Source: JAUIET01 sp964352475
Lineage (GTDB): Bacteria > Pseudomonadota > Gammaproteobacteria > Pseudomonadales > JAUIET01
Direction: 5' to 3'
DNA: 64,000 bases
Assembly: GCA_964352475.1 (NCBI GenBank)
Contig: CAYGSL010000014.1
Coordinates: forward strand, 20,524-84,523
Position numbers and translations under genes: made by a program. Shown here piece by piece: positions 17,547 through 26,001 of this stretch (positions are counted from its first letter, which is position 1; the number at the start of each line of letters is the position of its first letter). Under the pieces are notes generated by a model that saw nothing but the letters and a program-made list of their open reading frames with translations, was not told the DNA's origin and searched no databases.

Positions 17547-18389
17547 CTAAGGCAGCGCTTTAGATATCTCCTCAGGCATCGCCTGGGTTGTGCCAGGCGC
17601 GGCGTGTTGCGCAAACCTCTCTATTGCCGCAATTCGGTCTTTATCCGCGGGATGCGTACCGAAAAACTCTAGAAGTTTAGCCATCTCACCATGAGGCCCA
17701 AGCGCTTTAAATAAATCAGCGGCACCGGTCACATGGCCGTAGTGTGCGTTCAGCGCTTTAAGCGCCTCTGCATCCGCCTGAGCTTCCTGGCCACGGCTAA
17801 AACTGGAAATAGAACCGGTGCCCAGCATATTGATCAGCCAGCCGGTGGCTGATGAATCAGTAACCCCGCCCACAGCGGCCAATGCCAAGCCAACGGTAAG
17901 CCCACGGCCACTGGCCACAATCGGGTGGCGATACTTTATGTGCGCTATTTCATGCGCCATAACCATGGCCAGCGCGTTTTCATGCGGCATTTCACTGAGC
18001 AAACCGCCATGAATCACAATGTGTCCGCCCAATGTTGCAAAGGCGTTAACAACTTCACTGTTGTTATAGTGAATTGTCAGCACTACCTCTTCTGGCAAAT
18101 CCATTTGAGTGGCAAGCTCTTTGCCAAGCGTTTTTAAATACTGCTCTATCACTTGTTGCTCTACTTCCAGAGGCGTACCTTCTATCCAATCAGTTCCCGT
18201 TTGAGCAACGATCTTCTGTTCCAGATGAAAAGGAACCAGCGGTGCCAGATAAGATGCTGCGATAGATAAGCCAATTACCAAGGCAAGCACCATTGCGGCC
18301 AAAGCAATCAACAATGCGGAAAATTCTTTTAGAGGGTGCTCCTGGCTGACGTTGATACCTTCTGGTACCTGGCGGTTTTCATAACTCAT
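17547..18389 (-). CDS. M48-family zinc metallopeptidase, membrane anchored
   Basis: A 280-residue protease with the zinc motif HEIAH (H146-H150) inside VMAHEIAHIKYRHP, the third-ligand region around SRGQEAQADAEAL, and THPADKDRIAAIE near the C-terminus, all typical of M48 (HtpX/Oma1/BepA) peptidases. One N-terminal transmembrane segment (about residues 26-48) would place the catalytic part in the periplasm or cytosol side by side with the membrane. The ATG overlaps the stop of the upstream YbjQ gene (TAATG), so it belongs to a three-gene operon. Likely quality control of membrane or envelope proteins, by family knowledge. Confidence 0.88.
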   Translation of the reverse strand: MSYENRQVPEGINVSQEHPLKEFSALLIALAAMVLALVIGLSIAASYLAPLVPFHLEQKIVAQTGTDWIEGTPLEVEQQVIEQYLKTLGKELATQMDLPEEVVLTIHYNNSEVVNAFATLGGHIVIHGGLLSEMPHENALAMVMAHEIAHIKYRHPIVASGRGLTVGLALAAVGGVTDSSATGWLINMLGTGSISSFSRGQEAQADAEALKALNAHYGHVTGAADLFKALGPHGEMAKLLEFFGTHPADKDRIAAIERFAQHAAPGTTQAMPEEISKALP

Positions 18390-18835
18390 TAGTTTCTGAG
18401 CGCTGTTCCATAGGCATAGACTTCAACCGCACCCACCTGATCTCCGGAACCTTTGGTAATTGAGGATGTTTCCAGCTTTACATTGATAATCATATGCGCC
18501 CCCATTGCCATTGCATCTTCTTTCATCCGCAGAATTGCTTCGCGGCGCGCTCGCTCGATAAGCGATTCATACGCCGTTACCCGTCCACCGAATATGTTAC
18601 GTAAGCCCGCAGCGAGTCGCTTGAAGTAATCAATTGATATAACAACGGTTCCACCAACCAGTTTTGATTCCGAAACAGACATATCCGGAGGTGGAAAACG
18701 CTCGCTGAAAGCTAACAAGTCTCTGTATTCTCCTTCACGCTCTATGATCGACTCAAAGTGCTTCTTTTCAGCGCGGCGACCAAACACATACCCCAGAATT
18801 ACAAGGGTGAGGAATATAATCAGATTGATTTCCAT
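18389..18835 (-). CDS. YbjQ-family protein with N-terminal membrane anchor
   Basis: A 148-residue protein: one transmembrane segment (residues 3-19), a charged linker, then a YbjQ/DUF74 domain seen in AAGLRNIFGGRVTAYESLIERAR and GAHMIINVKLETSSI. YbjQ proteins form pentameric beta rings; function is unclear. It is the second gene of the ybjQ-ybjQ-M48 operon, overlapping both neighbours by one base. Confidence 0.85.
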   Translation of the reverse strand: MEINLIIFLTLVILGYVFGRRAEKKHFESIIEREGEYRDLLAFSERFPPPDMSVSESKLVGGTVVISIDYFKRLAAGLRNIFGGRVTAYESLIERARREAILRMKEDAMAMGAHMIINVKLETSSITKGSGDQVGAVEVYAYGTALRN

Positions 18836-19152
18836 TATTCCTCCAACACCACAGCAGTACCATAGGCAAACAATTCCGCGGCACCGGCGCTGATAGATGA
18901 TGTGGAGAAGCGCACATTGAGTACTGCGTTAGCACCAATGGCTTCCGCTTGCATTGTCATGCGTTCAACCGCTTCCTCTCTGGCTTCCGTCAGCAGTTCG
19001 GTGTAGCTCTTCAGCTCACCACCGAATATGTTTTTAAAGCCGGCCATAATGTCTTTGCCTGCATGCTTTGCACGAACCGTGTTGCCCTGCACCATGCCGA
19101 GGTGCGATGCAACTCGGCGGCCAGGAATTACTTCTATGTTGCTTATGATCAT
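18835..19152 (-). CDS. YbjQ-family protein (DUF74), soluble
   Basis: A 105-residue stand-alone YbjQ domain: GRRVASHLGMVQGNTV, DIMAGFKNIFGGELKSYTELL and IGANAVLNVRFSTSSIS are the conserved blocks, and the length equals E. coli YbjQ. GGAGA four bases before the ATG supports the start. First gene of the operon with the anchored YbjQ protein and the M48 peptidase; the two YbjQ domains could co-assemble and deliver or control substrate for the protease (inference). Confidence 0.88.
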   Translation of the reverse strand: MIISNIEVIPGRRVASHLGMVQGNTVRAKHAGKDIMAGFKNIFGGELKSYTELLTEAREEAVERMTMQAEAIGANAVLNVRFSTSSISAGAAELFAYGTAVVLEE

Positions 19153-19259
19153 ACTGTCTCCATTGAGCTTAAGTTACTCAATGCAGTATTACCCGAGATC
19201 AGTTCAGATACCATTGGAATAATGTCACGAGAGCTACTGTTAACGACTTGTAGCTAGCT

Positions 19260-19823
19260 TTATTTTGAGCTGCCCCAGTAGGCTTGCAGCCGGTTTTCGA
19301 GAACGCTTTTTGTTAGCCCGGTTTTGCGGGCAATGGCTAGAGCTTCTGCCTGACTAAGGCCATGGGCTTGATTGAGATGCGCCCCCAACCATGCACTAGC
19401 GCGGTTGCCGCTAGCGCAATGCAATAGCACCGGTGCTCCGTTCTGCGCCTTTACAGCGGCTTCCACCTCGGCAAATGCGGCACGGTCACGCGCGTCTAAC
19501 TTCCCGCTGACTGGAATATTGATGTATTTCATGCCAAGGCTCTCGACACTCGGTTTTTCGTCCCAGTTCATCTCTTCCGCTGTGCGCATATTGATAACAG
19601 TGGTAACGCCTGCTTCCTGCGCTTGGCGCATACCTTCTTGATTGGGCTGACCGGCAATATACAAATGCTTGATCTGCATCACACTGTCGGCACTTCCCCA
19701 AACAAGCGGCCCACTAACATCATCCACAGAAAGCGAATGATGAGCACATGCGCCAACTAAAAAAAGCGCCAGAAGCACGACCATTGATGCTGCGCGCATG
19801 CGAAATTTTCGAGCCATTTCCAT
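19260..19823 (-). CDS. Cys-based phosphatase-like lipoprotein (DUF442/BLH type)
   Basis: A 187-residue protein with a lipoprotein-like signal (FLVGAC near residue 25) and a dual-specificity phosphatase-like fold of the beta-lactamase-hydrolase-like group. The active-site loop reads HCASGNRAS (H135, C136, R141), which keeps Cys and Arg of the CX5R signature; IAGQPNQEGMRQAQEAGVTTVINMR is the typical N-terminal block. AAGGAG five bases before the ATG at 19821-19823 fixes the start. Periplasmic location is unusual for the group. Lies downstream of ompW on the same strand. Confidence 0.82.
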   Translation of the reverse strand: MEMARKFRMRAASMVVLLALFLVGACAHHSLSVDDVSGPLVWGSADSVMQIKHLYIAGQPNQEGMRQAQEAGVTTVINMRTAEEMNWDEKPSVESLGMKYINIPVSGKLDARDRAAFAEVEAAVKAQNGAPVLLHCASGNRASAWLGAHLNQAHGLSQAEALAIARKTGLTKSVLENRLQAYWGSSK

Positions 19824-19851
19824 CAGAACTCCTTTGCGTGAAATAACGGAA

Positions 19852-20571
19852 CTAGAACCTATAGCCAACGTTGAGCTGCCAAACCAGCGGATCAATCTTC
19901 ACATTGCCAATGGTAATCGTATCACCAAGTGCAGAAGTAAACGTTGCCTCGGTATCGATGTCAATCCATCGCACAGACGCATTGATATGCCATTTATCAT
20001 CCAACGCGTAGTCCGCCCCCAACATCAAACCAAGCCCCACCGAATTATCCAGATCCAACTCAAGCGGCACCGGCCCTGCAGCGCCGGCCAGCGTACCCGT
20101 TAAAGCCTCAAGCTCGCCAGACACTTTGGTGTCGAACATGATGGTGTAATTTAGCCCAGCGCCAATATAGGGCTGGAAGGATGAGGATGAATTTCCCATT
20201 GGATAATACACCAGTGACAGCGTGGGCGGCAGGTGGTGGGTTTCGCCCGCGGGTACGCTTAAGCCTGCCTGAAAGCCATCAAGATTGGCGGTTAAGCTAT
20301 GTTTAAAAGGTGTGGCTGCCAAAAGATCCAGCCCCAAGGTTGGCGAAAACATATAGTTTAGGGTCAGGCCAAGCTGAGGCTCATTTCCTATTTCCACCTC
20401 TGTTCCGGCGATAGGCGAAATAGACAGCGCGGGCACCGCAATGCCGCCACTGCTTTCGTTGGGCACAACGCCCACGGCCCCAACTCGCACAAAAATATCA
20501 CCCGCTTCATAGGCAACAGCATTTACTGCCCATAACATGGTCAGTAAACAAGCCATAAACTTCGTTTTCAT
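19852..20571 (-). CDS. ompW: OmpW-family outer membrane protein
   Basis: A 239-residue eight-strand barrel protein. Signal peptide ends near NAVA, then EAGDIFVRVGAVGVVPNES, LGLTLNYMFSPTLGLDLLAATPFKH, and the C-terminal WQLNVGYRF are classic OmpW marks. GGGAG six bases upstream of the ATG supports the start. OmpW proteins let small hydrophobic compounds cross the outer membrane. It is divergent from the small membrane protein and RdhA-like gene. Confidence 0.92.
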   Translation of the reverse strand: MKTKFMACLLTMLWAVNAVAYEAGDIFVRVGAVGVVPNESSGGIAVPALSISPIAGTEVEIGNEPQLGLTLNYMFSPTLGLDLLAATPFKHSLTANLDGFQAGLSVPAGETHHLPPTLSLVYYPMGNSSSSFQPYIGAGLNYTIMFDTKVSGELEALTGTLAGAAGPVPLELDLDNSVGLGLMLGADYALDDKWHINASVRWIDIDTEATFTSALGDTITIGNVKIDPLVWQLNVGYRF

Positions 20572-20775
20572 TTCTATCTCCCTGGATTTTCTTGCTGTGG
20601 CCAACCTCAAGCAGCGACCACTGAATTCAGTATTGCAAAGGCGCTGGTACAATCACTTGATGCAGGTCAATTGGCTTCTCGCTCGATGCATTGCTTCGCT
20701 TTCTATTGACTTGAATCAATTCCAGAGGAGAATCATGCCTTGGCCGGGCAATTGGACAGGCGATAGCGAAGCATC

Positions 20776-20964
20776 ATGAAATCATTCGAACAACGCTTTT
20801 ACATTGAAAACCCTACCTTGGCTGAGGAAATGCGGCGTAACTGCCGCTTGCTGCTTGCATTGCTGGGAGCTGCTTTCGCCTGGCTGGTAAAAGGTACAGC
20901 ACTGCGTTACAGGCTCAGAAAGCTTCAAAACGGTGAAAAGATTCACCTCGAAGACTGGGCTTAG
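20776..20964 (+). CDS. Small single-span membrane protein, unknown
   Basis: A 62-residue frame with one hydrophobic segment (about residues 25-40) between charged ends (RRNC before, RYRLRKLQ after). No family recognised. It sits 9 bp before the RdhA-like gene on the same strand and uses the same compact spacing, so I think it is real and cotranscribed, but coding evidence is modest. Confidence 0.5.
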   Translation: MKSFEQRFYIENPTLAEEMRRNCRLLLALLGAAFAWLVKGTALRYRLRKLQNGEKIHLEDWA

Positions 20965-20973
20965 TAGCATCAG

Positions 20974-21933
20974 ATGGCAAAAGTGAAGAAGAACTTTCCG
21001 CCACCAGACTACCCGTTCGAATACCGGAATTCACCGGTGTCTGGAAACGCGATTAATGGTCTGGATGAGCACGACGTCCGCAGGGCCACGCAGATTTTTC
21101 ATGGATCCGGAGCGCGCGAGCTGGAATGGAGTGCTCTGGAGCAATTCTTTGCCTTGAGTGCGCCATTCAAGGTGTACTGGCTAAACCTGGTAAACCGATG
21201 GTTGCTACGAAACGCTGATGGTCGTGTTGCCAAAACTCGGCAGCCAGTTGACGAGCCGGAAAAAATGGCCGCTTCAATCAAAAGCAAGGCGCTGGAGTTC
21301 GGCGCGGGCACGGTTGGTATCACGAGAGTCAACGAACAGGCTTTGTATCAAGACTACGATTGCAAATTCGAGAATGCGATTGTTGTGCTGATGCCCATGG
21401 ACAGTGAAGAAATGTCGCATATTGCTGACGTCAGGTCTGGCGTTGAAACCATGCGAGTGTATATGGAAATCAGTAAAACCGTTATTGCCATTGCCAGACA
21501 CATTCGCAGTTTAGGCTGGTCAGCCAGAGCCTATGGTGAAAGCGCTGACATTTTACATATTCCGTTAGCGATTAATGCAGGGCTAGGCCAGCTTGGAAAA
21601 CATGGGTCACTGATTTGCAAAGAATACGGTTCAAACATGCGTATAGCTACAGTGTTGACCAATCTGCCACTAGCGCCAGATAGGCCTGTTGATATTGCTG
21701 TTGACGATTTATGCATGGGTTGTAAACGATGTACCATCGACTGCCCACCAGACGCCATTACCGATAGCAAGCAACTGGTACGCGGTGTGGAAAAGTGGTA
21801 TGTGGATTTTGACAAATGCGTGCCCTACTTTACCCACACGGTAGGTTGTGGAATTTGCATTGAAGTGTGTCCATGGAGCAAGCCGGGCCGCGGCCCTGGC
21901 TTGTCTGAGAAACTGTTATCAAAGCGCGCATGA
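20974..21933 (+). CDS. Reductive dehalogenase-like double [4Fe-4S] protein
   Basis: A 319-residue protein with the C-terminal iron-sulfur domain of RdhA/QueG-related proteins: C247, C250, C253, C257P and then KW, C282, C292, C295, C299P, with the KWYVDFDKCVPYF lead and GCGICIEVCPW typical of RdhA. Upstream, DILHIPLAINAGLGQLGKHGSLI matches the corrinoid-domain part. No Tat signal is present, so it is cytosolic, unlike respiratory RdhA, and no RdhB anchor is nearby. Function could be reductive dehalogenation or another corrinoid-dependent reduction. A second homologue lies at 26002-27210. Confidence 0.8.
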   Translation: MAKVKKNFPPPDYPFEYRNSPVSGNAINGLDEHDVRRATQIFHGSGARELEWSALEQFFALSAPFKVYWLNLVNRWLLRNADGRVAKTRQPVDEPEKMAASIKSKALEFGAGTVGITRVNEQALYQDYDCKFENAIVVLMPMDSEEMSHIADVRSGVETMRVYMEISKTVIAIARHIRSLGWSARAYGESADILHIPLAINAGLGQLGKHGSLICKEYGSNMRIATVLTNLPLAPDRPVDIAVDDLCMGCKRCTIDCPPDAITDSKQLVRGVEKWYVDFDKCVPYFTHTVGCGICIEVCPWSKPGRGPGLSEKLLSKRA

Positions 21934-21969
21934 TAAACTACGCGCTCATCAAATAGGAGTAAGCACGCA

Positions 21970-22605
21970 ATGGCACAATTACTAGGCATCAATCTTTCGC
22001 CTTTTGTTCGAAAGGTTTTGTTATACGTTAATGAAGCGGGCATTGAACTTGAGCATGATGACTCAGTGTTGCCAATGCCAAAAACCGATTTACTATTGTC
22101 TGTGAACCCCAGGGGGAAAATTCCGGCCTACCGCGATGATGATGTCAGCCTTGGCGAAAGCAGTGTAATTTGCGCTTACCTGGAGAAAAAACATGGTCCC
22201 ACTGGTCTGTATCCGGATAATGCTGCGCAATTTGGCATGGCGCTCTGGTATGAGAAGTACATGGAAGAAGAAATCATCGCTGCCATCGGCAAGATATTTT
22301 TTAACCGGGTTGTGCAACCCATGATGGGCGGTGAATGTGACGAGAGTGTAGTGGCTGACGGACTGGCAATGTTACCTGCGGTGCTCGAGTTACTTGAAGG
22401 GCGATTGCAGGGCAGGGATTATCTTGTTGGCGAGCAATACAGCATTGCCGATGTATCGGTTTTGAGCCCGTTTGCTAACCTGTACATGTCCAAGGAAAGC
22501 GTAAACCCTGATACTTATCCAAACGTTGTGCGATACATTCAAAAACTTGAAAAGCGTGATTCAGTCGCAAAAACCCTGGCCATGTGTGGTGTTACGTTTG
22601 CCTAA
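21970..22605 (+). CDS. Glutathione S-transferase family protein
   Basis: A 211-residue cytosolic GST. Thioredoxin-like N-domain with SPFVRKV at the active-site helix (Ser in the first motif), the NPRGKIPAY cis-Pro block and DVSLGESSVICAYLEKKH glutathione-binding block; helical C-domain with YLVGEQYSIADVSVLSPF. AGGAG lies 9 bases before the ATG. It follows the RdhA-like gene by 36 bp on the same strand; GSTs are involved in some dehalogenation pathways, so the pairing could be functional, but that is inference. Confidence 0.9.
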   Translation: MAQLLGINLSPFVRKVLLYVNEAGIELEHDDSVLPMPKTDLLLSVNPRGKIPAYRDDDVSLGESSVICAYLEKKHGPTGLYPDNAAQFGMALWYEKYMEEEIIAAIGKIFFNRVVQPMMGGECDESVVADGLAMLPAVLELLEGRLQGRDYLVGEQYSIADVSVLSPFANLYMSKESVNPDTYPNVVRYIQKLEKRDSVAKTLAMCGVTFA

Positions 22606-22617
22606 GGTGTCTTTGGC

Positions 22618-23439
22618 TTAGCCGTTCGCCGTTACCACCCAGGAAGCGGCGTCCATCATCACGCCTTCTGCTGACTCATACGGTTTTACCGCGGCCAACA
22701 CTCGGTCCAGTATTGTTTTGTGCTCACTGCCTGGTAGCTCTCTCAACGCACCGGCCAGCGGCCCTATTTGGGTTGCAAAACGCATGGCGTCTTCTGCGTC
22801 GTCACCCATTTTCATGGACCATCGCAGGTCTTCTATCTGAACATCTCGCCAGCCCGCGTTTTCCAACAACTGCTGTGTACGCTCGGCATCCGCGAACGCG
22901 AATGGACCGGGTGCGTGCGGGTCCATTGGCGCAGACTCAGGCAGCAATTCCTTAACCGCCATCATCGGCGCTGATACCCAGGCATTCCGTTGTGGCGGTT
23001 GCCAACAAACGAAGCATAAACGGCCGCCGCTGTTGGTGTGTTTCTTTAGATTGGCAAATGCTGCCGTCGGTTCATCAAAGAACATCACGCCGAATCTGGA
23101 CAGAATTAAATCAAAACTGCTGGTAAAGCTTTGCGTAGACGCATCCGCTTGCACAAACTGCACAAGCTGATCTTCTTCGATACGCGTTCGCGCGTGCGCA
23201 AGCATGGGCTCAGAGATATCAACACCTGTCACCGTTACACCAAATCGTGCCAGCGCCAGGCTGGTGTCACCGCAGCCGCAGCCTACATCCAGAGCCACCT
23301 CACCACGCTGAGCATTAGCGGTGGCCAACAAGGCCTCACTGACGGGCTGCAGCGTTGCGTCCATGATCTGCTGCTGCGCTACCCACTTTTCGCCGGCCTC
23401 GCCATTCCAGAATTCTATTTGTTGCTCATTGTTTTGCAC
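22618..23439 (-). CDS. Class I SAM-dependent methyltransferase
   Basis: A 273-residue methyltransferase. SAM motif I is VALDVGCGCGDTSLALA (about residues 40-56), followed by VTGVDISEPML and FDLILSRFGVMFF, a pattern of the UbiE/Methyltransf_25 group. The GTG at 23437-23439 has GAGGAG six bases upstream and is preferred to the long frame to 23598. The substrate is unknown. Confidence 0.87.
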   Translation of the reverse strand: MQNNEQQIEFWNGEAGEKWVAQQQIMDATLQPVSEALLATANAQRGEVALDVGCGCGDTSLALARFGVTVTGVDISEPMLAHARTRIEEDQLVQFVQADASTQSFTSSFDLILSRFGVMFFDEPTAAFANLKKHTNSGGRLCFVCWQPPQRNAWVSAPMMAVKELLPESAPMDPHAPGPFAFADAERTQQLLENAGWRDVQIEDLRWSMKMGDDAEDAMRFATQIGPLAGALRELPGSEHKTILDRVLAAVKPYESAEGVMMDAASWVVTANG

Positions 23440-23582
23440 AGCTAACTCCTCTACCCAGTCTGCGCATTGTATACCGGCTTGACCAATGTCATAACCTCGC
23501 ATACTATGAATCACATAAGGTTGTGTGGTATTGCACTGCTGCACAACCCAAACATAAGCGAAAGAGTCGCAACGGAAAGACA

Positions 23583-23681
23583 TTGAATTCATCATCACGA
23601 ACTAACGCAGCGCTTGATGCACCGATTTACTCGGTGCTGGTCTCTGTGCTTGTGGTCGTCTTGAGGAAACTTATGCCGTAG
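23583..23681 (+). CDS. ivbL-like attenuation leader peptide
   Basis: A 32-codon frame from TTG 23583 to TAG 23679-23681, with GGA six bases before the TTG. It contains the run VLVSVLVVVL (codons 18-27), seven of them using GTG/GTC/CTG/CTT for Val or Leu in close array. E. coli IvbL, the leader of ilvBN, is also 32 residues with Val/Leu runs. The stop lies 22 bases before a strong intrinsic terminator and the next gene is an ilvB, exactly the layout of classical ilvBN attenuation: scarcity of charged Val/Leu tRNA would stall the ribosome here and favour readthrough. Confidence 0.72.
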   Translation: MNSSSRTNAALDAPIYSVLVSVLVVVLRKLMP

Positions 23682-23703
23682 CGGGTTGCTAGCAACAAAC
23701 ACC

Positions 23704-23739
23704 AAACCCCCTTCGGCACAGCCGCAGGGGGTTTTTTTT
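23704..23739 (+). terminator. Attenuator terminator upstream of ilvB
   Basis: AAACCCCC pairs with GGGGGTTT, with an inner CGGC/GCCG stem, followed by eight T. It lies between the leader peptide and the ilvB start codon. GGGTT at 23683-23687 can pair with AACCC at 23705-23709, and GTTGCTAGCAAC (23685-23696) can form its own hairpin, so an antiterminator that excludes the terminator arm is possible. Confidence 0.85.
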
Positions 23740-23769
23740 GGCCTGAAACTCTTGAACAGGATACAGAGA

Positions 23770-24653
23770 ATGAGCAGTACAGCAGACGATTTAGACAGCG
23801 AACAGAAAAGATTGACTGGCGCCCAACTGGTCATTGATCTACTGGAAGCCGAGGGTATAAGCACTGTGTTTGGTGTTCCCGGCGGCGCGGTTCTTCCCTT
23901 GTACGACGCGTTGGGCGAAAGCACTATCACTCATGTTCTGGCCAGACACGAACAAGGGGCGGGATTTATGGCACAGGGCATGGCCAGAGTTACTGGTAAA
24001 GCCCAGGTGTGCTTAGCCAGCTCTGGCCCGGGCGCCAGCAACCTGTTGACTGAGGTTGCAGATGCGAAGATGGATTCCATTCCACTGGTAGCGATTACAG
24101 GTCAGGTCTCCCAGCATTTACTGGGCACCGATGCGTTTCAGGAATTGGATACGGTACGCCTGATGGCGCCAATCACCAAGTTCAACTGCATGGCGAGATC
24201 GATTGAGGAACTGTACGAGCTCATACCCAAAGCATTTGAGATCGCACAATCGGGCCGGCCAGGACCGGTTTCCATAGATATTCCCAAAGACGTTCAGCTG
24301 CAGCAAACGAGTATCTCTCACGCGCAGAAAGCCAGCGCGAAAGATGCCCCGCGAGAGGCAGACAAAAAAACGCTTGATACTGTTCTGGAGAGCCTTCAGC
24401 GGGCGCACAAACCTATCATTCTCGCTGGCGCAGGCGTGATTAAAGCCGGCGCATCAGCTGCCTTGAGCAGCAGCGATAGGCTGTGCCTTGGCTGAGCCAG
24501 ATAAAACCATTGTTCGATCTAACGCGCAGCCTGCAAAGCAAAGGTCCTACTCTGATTGCCTGGCCAATTAGAGAGGAAGAAATGGTTCTGCCCATGGTGC
24601 CACCCGGAGCGGCCAATCACGAGATGATCGAAGAGGAATCGTTAACGCAATGA
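23770..24653 (+). pseudogene. ilvB: Acetolactate synthase I large subunit with internal deletion
   Basis: The N-terminal 230 codons are excellent IlvB: FGVPGGAVLPLYDAL, LARHEQGAGFMAQGMAR (catalytic Glu), ITGQVSQHLLGTDAFQE, SGRPGPVSIDIPKDVQ and PIILAGAGVIKAG. The frame then leaves IlvB and stops at 24495. In another frame the C-terminus resumes, with GPTLIAWPIREEE and LPMVPPGAANHEM, ending at TGA 24651-24653. About 290 residues, including the ThDP GDG motif, are lost with a frame change; TGCCTTG occurs at 24459 and 24484 near the scar. No ilvN follows. The end motif MVPPGAAN is that of E. coli IlvB. Either a true deletion or an assembly deletion. Confidence 0.85.
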
Positions 24654-24698
24654 AAAAATGTGATAGTCTTTTGAGAACAAAAACGGTGTCTCACCAAT

Positions 24699-25928
24699 TC
24701 AGATAAACACAGGCAAATAACCAAGCGTGCTAAGAATATGGCAGGCTGCTATCAAAGCGCTGTAGGCAACCATAAACAATAACAGACCGTTACCACCCCA
24801 TACTCTGAACAATGGGTTGCCAAATTTTTGCCGGCTCTTGTGCGCAGCTGCGGCTGGTACCAGCGTACCCCATAGCGTTGCTGACAAACCCGCGTAGCCA
24901 ATCGCGTATATAAAACCGTTTGGGACTATCAGGCTCGCAAGTGTTGGCGGAACGAATGCGATGGCGGCGGATTTAAAACGACCCGACTTGCTGTCTCCAA
25001 AAGCAAATTTATCTGCTACATAATCGAACAAGCCCAAACCGGCGCCTAGAAACGAAGTGATGACGGCAAAGTTTGCAAACACATCAAGCAGGGTCAATAC
25101 CGTGCCGCTGTCGCTACGATTGCCCATGGCCGCTACCATCGGACCGATATTCCCACCCTCGCCCATCACCAGGCGCAAATCATCTCGGGACAATTGCCCT
25201 AGAGTTACTGCCAGCCAAATAAGGTAAACCGCCAGAGCCACCAGAGAACCCCCAACGATGCAACGAATAATAATGGCCGGGTCTTTTCCGTAGTATTTGA
25301 CCAGGCTTGGAATGTTGCCGTGAAAGCCAAACGCGGTCAGAAACACTGGAAGTGAAGCAAGAGAAAAAACGGCGTAATCCATACCGGTATCAAGCAACAA
25401 CGAAGATTCAACACCTAAAGAAAGCTGCGAGATAGAGTACGCAAAACTCAACACCATACCGGTAATCAAGATTGTGCTAACACGGCTAACCATGGCCGTA
25501 CCAAGCCAGACAAGCGAAGCAATCGCCAGGGCGAAGAGTAAGCCAGCAAAAACCGGTGTGATAGTCACTCCCGTCATTTTTTGCATGGTATGCGACACTA
25601 TAGAACCTCCACCACTGATGAACGCATAGCAAAGAATGTAGAGCACGAAAACCAGCGATAAATTATTGATCGCGTTCCATCGCGGCCCAAGGGTTTCCCC
25701 CACGAAAGTATTGAAACTGGAACCCACTGGAAAATTCAGGTTTGTTTCAAGAATCAACAGCCCGGAGTGCAGCATGCAAAACCAGGTTAACAATAGACAA
25801 GCTACAGCCCACAGAAAGCCCATTCCTGCAGAGGCGATGGGCAGTGAGAACATACCCGCACCTACGGCCGTACCCGCAATAATCGCTATACCACCTAACG
25901 ATGACAGGGCATTTCTTTCGGTGTTCAT
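24699..25928 (-). CDS. Aromatic amino acid permease (HAAAP family, TyrP-like)
   Basis: A 409-residue inner membrane transporter with about 11 transmembrane segments. The N-terminal GGIAIIAGTAVGAGMFSLPIASAGMGF is the hallmark of the TyrP/Mtr/TnaB family, and length agrees with TyrP (403). It would import tyrosine or tryptophan with protons. The start is ATG 25926-25928; the longer frame to 26162 would overlap the divergent gene and add a non-membrane stretch. Confidence 0.88.
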   Translation of the reverse strand: MNTERNALSSLGGIAIIAGTAVGAGMFSLPIASAGMGFLWAVACLLLTWFCMLHSGLLILETNLNFPVGSSFNTFVGETLGPRWNAINNLSLVFVLYILCYAFISGGGSIVSHTMQKMTGVTITPVFAGLLFALAIASLVWLGTAMVSRVSTILITGMVLSFAYSISQLSLGVESSLLLDTGMDYAVFSLASLPVFLTAFGFHGNIPSLVKYYGKDPAIIIRCIVGGSLVALAVYLIWLAVTLGQLSRDDLRLVMGEGGNIGPMVAAMGNRSDSGTVLTLLDVFANFAVITSFLGAGLGLFDYVADKFAFGDSKSGRFKSAAIAFVPPTLASLIVPNGFIYAIGYAGLSATLWGTLVPAAAAHKSRQKFGNPLFRVWGGNGLLLFMVAYSALIAACHILSTLGYLPVFI

Positions 25929-26001
25929 TCTGCTTATTAGTACCAAGGTAGTGGTGTGACGCGCTGCACGGCACGCCAATGCAGTTTGAGGATATACTAC
26001 C

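Noticed and set aside
17319..17672. Plus-strand frame opposite the membrane protein and protease ends
   Set aside because: Antisense to two genes and rich in scattered codons without a family pattern.
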